Source: Chrysemys picta bellii (Eukaryota > Chordata > Testudines > Emydidae). From it: a DNA stretch of 64,000 nt. Of the stretch, positions 59,458 through 64,000 are shown one piece after another. The translations under genes and the position numbers were made by a program. Location of the stretch: positions 225,769,894 through 225,833,893 of the forward strand of contig NC_088792.1 in assembly GCF_011386835.1 (NCBI RefSeq), read 5' to 3'. The notes under the pieces are model-generated. The model was not told the DNA's origin, searched no databases, and was given only the letters and a program-made list of their open reading frames with translations. The stretch's first letter is position 1; every line of letters begins with the position of its first letter.

Positions 59458-61004
59458 CAATGAGATATCAGAGAAGTGTAGGATTGGAAGGAACCTCAAT
59501 AGGTCATCTAGTCCAGTCCCCTGCACTCAAGGCAGGGCTACATAATAACTTGGCGATTCCTGACAGGTATTTGTCTAACCTGTTCTTAAAAACCTCCAGT
59601 GACAGAGATTCCACAATCTCTCTAGGCAATTTGTTCCAGTGCTTAACTACCCTTACTGTTAAGAAGTTTTTCCTAGTGTCCAACCTAAAGCTCCCTTGTT
59701 GCAATTTAAGCCCATTGCTTCTTGTCCTATTCTCAGAGGTTAAGGAGAACAATGTTTCTCCCTCCTCCTTATAACAACTTTTTACATCCTTGAAAACTTA
59801 TCATGTCCCCTCCTCGGTCTTCTCTACTCCAGACTAAACAAATCCAGTTTTTTTCAATCTTCCCTCAGAGGTCATGTTTTCTAGAACTTTAATTTTTTTG
59901 CTCTCCTCTGGACTTCCTCCAATTTGTCTGCATCTTTCCTGAAATGTTGTGTCCAGAACTGGACACAATACTCCAGCGGAGGCCTTATCAGGGCAAACAC
60001 CTAGAAGATAATAAGGTGATAAGTAACAGGCAGCATGAATTAATCAAGAACAAATCATGTCAAACCTGACAAATTCATGCTGCCTGTTACTTATCACCTT
60101 ATCTTCTAGGTGTTTGCAAAATGGATTGCTTGATTATTTGCTCCATTATCTTTCTGGGTACTGAAGTTAAGTTGACTGATCTGTAATTCCCCAGGTTGTC
60201 CTTATTCCCCTTTTTATGGATGGGCATATATTTTCTCTCTTCCAGTCCTCTGGAATCTCTCCTGTCTTCCATGAGTTTTCGAAGATAATCACTAATGGCT
60301 CTGATATCTCTTCAGTCAGCTCCTTGAGTATTCTAGAATGTATTTCCCAGGCCCTGCTGACTTAAAGAGGTCTAAGTTGTCTAAGTAATTTTTAACTTGT
60401 TCTTTCCCTATTTTATCCTCAGATCCCACCAAGGGGCATATTTACACCTTATGCGCCCCTAAGCACAACCTCTTCAGCACCCTTCCCGCCTATAGCTGAC
60501 CTTGTGTTTTCCATTAAAAAAAAATGAAACTTTTAACCCACTTAACTTTTAGGCACCTCTAGAACACCGGTGCCCCTAGGCACGTGCCTACTGTAGCTGG
60601 AAATCTGGCCCTGATCCTACCTCATTTTCACTGGCATTCACTCTGTTAGACACCCATTTGCCACTAACCTATTTGGTGAAAACTAAAACTAAAAAGTCAT
60701 TTAGTACTTCTGCCATTTCCTCATTTTCATAGAATATCTGGGTTGGAAGGGATCTCAGGAGGTCATCTAGTCCAACCCCCTGCTCAAAGCAGGACCAATC
60801 TCCAACTACATCATCCCAGCCAGGGCTTTGTCAAGCCTGACCTTAACAATCTCTAAGGAAGGAGATTCCACCACCTCCCTAGGTAACCCATTCCAGTGTT
60901 TCACCACCCTCCTAGTGCTAATATCCAAGCTAAACCTCTCCCACTGCAATTTGAGACCATTACTCCTTATTCTGTCATCTGGTACCACTGAGAACAGTCT
61001 AGAT

Positions 61005-62899
61005 CAGGGGTCGGCAACCTACGGCACGCAAGCCGATTTTGAGTGGCACGCTGCCTGCGGGTGAGAGGAGGGAGCGGAGGGGCCGGAACACACCACGCTG
61101 TGGGAAGAAGTGGGGGAGGGGGAAGCTTGGCTGCCGCAGGATCAAGTTTCTGCCTCCTGCCCCCACAGGGGAGAGCGGTGGGGAGGGGGTCCCGGCCCCC
61201 CGCCTCACTCAGCCCCCTCGCCCACCACTCTCCCCTGCGGGGGCAGGAGGCAGAAGCTTGGTCCTGCAGCAGCCAAGCTTCCCTTCTCCCCCGCTTCTTT
61301 GCACAAGGTGGTGCATTCCAGCCCCTCCTCCTCCCAGAGGAGCAGAGCCGAGCCCAGCGTGCTCGCTGCTCCGTAGAGCAGGCAGAGAGAGGTAGGGACA
61401 GGCCTTGGGGAAGGGGGTGGAACGAGGCATATCCCTCCCAGCCCCCTGCCATGAGCTGCTCAGGGCAGGGGTCTGGGAGCACCCCCCATGAGCCGAGCAC
61501 CCTAGCCCTCTGCCCTGACCCCCCAGCCCTTTGCCCTGACCTCGAGTTGCCCCCAACACCCAGCCTTCTGCCCTGCATCTCCACACACACCTCAGCCGTC
61601 TGCCCTGAACCCCCCCCACACCCAGCCTTCTGCCTTGCACCCCCACACACACCCCAGCCCTCTGCCCTGACCTTGAGTCGCCCCCAACACCTAGCCTTCT
61701 GCCCTGCACCCCCACACACACCCCAGCCCTCTGCCCTGACCTCGAGTCCCCCCAACACCCAGCCTTCTGCCCTGCACCCCCACACCCCCCAGCCCTCTGC
61801 CCTGACCTTGAGTCGCCCCCAACACCTAGCCTTCTGCCCTGCACCCCCACACACACCCTAGCCCTCTGCCCTGACCTCGAGTCCCCCCAACACCCAGCCT
61901 TCTGCCCTGCACCCCCACACCCCCCAGCCCTCTGCCCTGACCTTGAGTCGCCCCCAACACCTAGCCTTCTGCCCTGCACCCCCACACACACCCTAGCCCT
62001 CTGCCCTGACCTCGAGTCCCCCCAACACCCAGCCTTCTACCCTGCACCCCCACACACACCTCAGCCCTCTGCCCTGAACCCCCCCCACACCCAGCCTTCT
62101 GCCCTGCACCCCCACACACCCCCAGCCCTCTGCCCTGACCTTGAGTCGCCCCCAACACCCAGCCTTCTGCCCTGCACCCCCACACACACCCCAGCCCTCT
62201 GCCCTGACCTTGAGTTGCCCCCAACACCTAGCCTTCTGCCCTGCACCCCAACACCCAGCCTTCTGCCCTGCACCCCCACACACCTCCAACCCTCTGCCCT
62301 GACCTCGAGTCGCCCCCAACACCCAGCCTTCTGCCCTGCACCTCCACATCCCCCCCAGCCCTCTGCTCTGAACCCCCCCACACCCAGCCTTGTGCCCTGC
62401 ACGTCCACACACCCCAGCCCTCTGGCCTGACCTTGAGCCCCCCCAACACCCAGCCCTCTGCCCTGAACCCCCCCACATACCCCAGCCCTCTGACCTGACC
62501 TTGAGTCCCCCCCACACACCCAGCCCTCTGCCCTGAACCCCCCCACATCCAGCCTTTTGCCCTGGACCCCCACACACCCCAGCCCTCTGCCCTGACCTCG
62601 AGTCCCCCCCCCCCCAACACTCAGCCCTCTGCCCTGAACCCCCCACCCCTCACCCAGCGGGCTGAGTAGGCTGGCGGCGTAAGATCAGCATTTTAATTTA
62701 ATTTTAAATGAAGCTTCTTAAACATTTTGAAAACCTTGTTTACTTTACATACAACAATAGTTTAGTTATATAATATAGACTTAGAGAGAGAGACCCCTTC
62801 TAAAAAAACATTAAAATGTATTACCAGCACGTGAAACCTTAAATTAAAGTGAATAAATGAAGACTCGGCACACCACTTCTGAAAGGTTGCCTACCCCTG
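61005..62899. mobile_element. 1.9-kb hAT element with higher-order minisatellite
   Basis: Ends 'caggggtcggcaacctacgg' and 'aggttgcctacccctg' are inverted. Perfect duplication gtctagat (60997-61004 and 62900-62907) inside CR1 B. The interior has an inverted GC-rich part (61060-61370) and the minisatellite at 61490-62650. No transposase. Confidence 0.93.
61490..62650. repeat. C-rich minisatellite with 135-bp higher-order unit
   Basis: Basic unit about 66-69 bp (agccctctgccctgacc, then gagtcgcccccaacacc, then agccttctgccctgcaccc, then cacacac). Two variants, one with ttgagtcg and one with ctcgagtcc, alternate at 61675, 61744, 61810, 61879 and 61945. They form a 135-bp dimer repeated about three times between 61671 and 62060. 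The rest is less regular. Long frames of 170-295 codons on both strands come from the array. Confidence 0.88.
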
Positions 62900-63657
62900 G
62901 TCTAGATCCATCCTCTTTGGAATCTCCTTTCAGGTAGTTGAAACCAGCTATCAAATCTCCCCTCATTCTTCTCTTCTGTAAACTAAACAATCCCAGTTCT
63001 CTCAGCCTCTCCTCATAAGTCATGTGTTCCAGCCCCCTAATCATTTTTGTTGCCCTCCGCTGGATTCTTTCCAATTTTTCCACATCCCTCTTGTAGTGTG
63101 AGGCCCAAAACTGGACACGGTACTCCAGATGAGGCCTCACCAATGTTGAATAGAGGGGAATGATCATGTCCCTCGCTCTGCTGGCAATGCTCCTACTTAA
63201 ACAGCCCAAAATGCCATTAGCCTTCTTGGCAACAAGGGCACGCTGTAGACTCATAACCAGTTTCTTGTCCACTGTAATCCCTAGGTTCTTTTCTGCAGAA
63301 CTTCTGTCTAGCCATTCGGTCCCTAGTCTGTAGCAGTGCATGGGATTCTTCCGTCCTTAGTGCAGGACTCGGCACTTGTCCTTGTTGAGCCTCATCAGAT
63401 TTCTTTTGGCCCAATCCTCGAATTTGTCTAGGTCCCGCTGTATGCTATCCCTACCCTCCAGCGTATCTACCACTCCTCCCAGTTTAGTGTCATCTGCAAA
63501 CTTACTGAGGGTGCAGTCCACGCCATCTTCCAGATCATTAATGACCTCCATTTTCTGTTGTCTTTCCCTCCTCATTGAGTAATGGGCCTACCCTGACCGT
63601 GGTCTTCCTCTTGCTTCATTCATTTGTAGAATGTTTGCTTGCTACCCTGTATGTCTC

Positions 63658-64000
63658 TTTGACGGGTTGGGTCACAGAAACTCCCTCAGGACTGTCACTA
63701 GATGTGCTGAGATAACACTGAGAACAAACCCCTCACCAGAAAAGGCTTCCCTCCACTCCCGTCTTGCTGAACTAGACACACCAGTCTACTCCAGCACAGA
63801 CCAAGAGATTGGCCACACCACCCTGCAGTTCACAAAAACTAAGATTCACTTAGCCCAGGGGCTTCTCAATTAACAGGGACTTTCTAAGCACTCAGTATTC
63901 AGTCTTTCTGGGAGCCTAAACCCTGAATACATCCATTTTACTCTGTATAAAGCTTATACAGGGTAAACTCAAATTGTCCGCCCTCTATAAAACTGATAGA
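63658..64000. mobile_element. Unclassified abundant repeat (possibly LTR), runs off the window
   Basis: Starts near 'tttgacgggttgggtcacag' where CR1 A sequence ends. Phrases such as 'taaagcttatacagggtaaa' are familiar from a high-copy turtle repeat. The start with TG and the abrupt junction suggest an LTR, but no end, primer site or coding region is visible. Confidence 0.4.

Larger units (their letters stand above)
60729..63548 (-). mobile_element. CR1 LINE copy B, inserted into CR1 A and split by a hAT
   Basis: The 3' end is at the left ('ctgggttggaagggatctca'). The frame 60988-60806 gives [20 protein letters not shown]. After the hAT (61005-62899) it continues with 63341-62844 KNLGITVDKKLV, then LYSTLVRPHLEY and [20 protein letters not shown], and 63575-63357 [11 protein letters not shown] (the RT F-ADD box). 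The direct repeat cattttc at 60722-60728 and 63549-63555 marks its target site in CR1 A. Confidence 0.85.
59458..63659 (-). mobile_element. CR1 LINE copy A, containing later insertions
   Basis: The 3' end is at the left. Minus-strand frame 59752-59504: [20 protein letters not shown] and [18 protein letters not shown], the conserved CR1 ORF2 C-terminus. CR1 A stops at 60728 and resumes at 63549 ('cattttctgttgtctttccc', 'gagtaatgggcctaccct'), because CR1 B was inserted there. A further ~190-bp insertion (60427-60615) and an internal inversion (59994-60116) also break it. Confidence 0.82.

Noticed and set aside
60967..62646. Long open frames of 130-295 codons on both strands
   Set aside because: They run through the C-rich minisatellite and hAT ends, show the unit as peptide repeats (for example GVQGRRLGVGG), and have counterparts in several frames. 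No gene evidence.
61490..62650. Possible CRISPR-like regular array
   Set aside because: Adjacent tandem units without unique spacers, in a eukaryotic transposon. It is a minisatellite.
55411..64000. 3' exons of the expected neighbour CYP7A1
   Set aside because: No P450 heme-binding motif (FxxGxxxCxG) or other P450 segment was seen in any frame. The gene probably lies beyond the window.

Overview
The window is nuclear DNA from a vertebrate, most likely a turtle (inferred cryptodire). It contains introns and a CpG-island promoter. The repeats are those expected of turtles: CR1 LINEs in several ages, Penelope-like elements with the 'TTAGTCTCTAAGGTGCCAC' tail, a tRNA-headed SINE with a CR1-like 3' end, and many hAT-type non-autonomous elements with 8-bp target-site duplications (TSDs). 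A crocodilian or other archelosaur is a weaker alternative. There are no bacterial features and no convincing stand-alone RNA genes.

One protein-coding gene is present, complete and on the + strand: UBXN2B (p37), a p97/VCP cofactor of the p47 family. Exon 1 lies in a CpG island (ATG at 23525) and the stop is at 53850. Eight exons with GT/AG borders and consistent phases give a 346-residue protein with two FxGxGxxLG-type motifs, a SEP domain and a C-terminal UBX domain. A ninth, 72-nt phase-symmetric exon (29521-29592) can be spliced in to give 370 residues. It resembles the 'TSFRDL...GQR' stretch of the paralogue p47 (NSFL1C), which I recall as missing from the usual human UBXN2B protein.

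Layout: 1-23.4 kb is upstream intergenic DNA (in other amniotes FAM110B lies on this side) made of unique AT-rich sequence and repeats. These include CR1 pieces, a Penelope-like insertion that contains an inverted copy of sequence from 2.7 kb away, a 1.9-kb hAT element with internal minisatellite, and a CA-rich minisatellite broken up by three hAT insertions. 23.4-53.9 kb is UBXN2B, whose introns hold hAT elements, an L2/L3-like LINE, two Penelope-like copies (one with an RT/GIY-YIG frame broken by a single stop), a CR1 and a SINE. 53.9-55.4 kb is the probable 3' UTR. 55.4-64 kb is downstream intergenic DNA ending in a stack of insertions: CR1 A holds CR1 B, which holds a 1.9-kb hAT carrying a minisatellite. 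The neighbour expected there, CYP7A1, is not visible.

The window shows no operon-like or multi-gene system. The observations most worth following are the extra UBXN2B exon, the template-switched Penelope insertion, and the set of hAT insertions that can be dated relative to one another by nesting.
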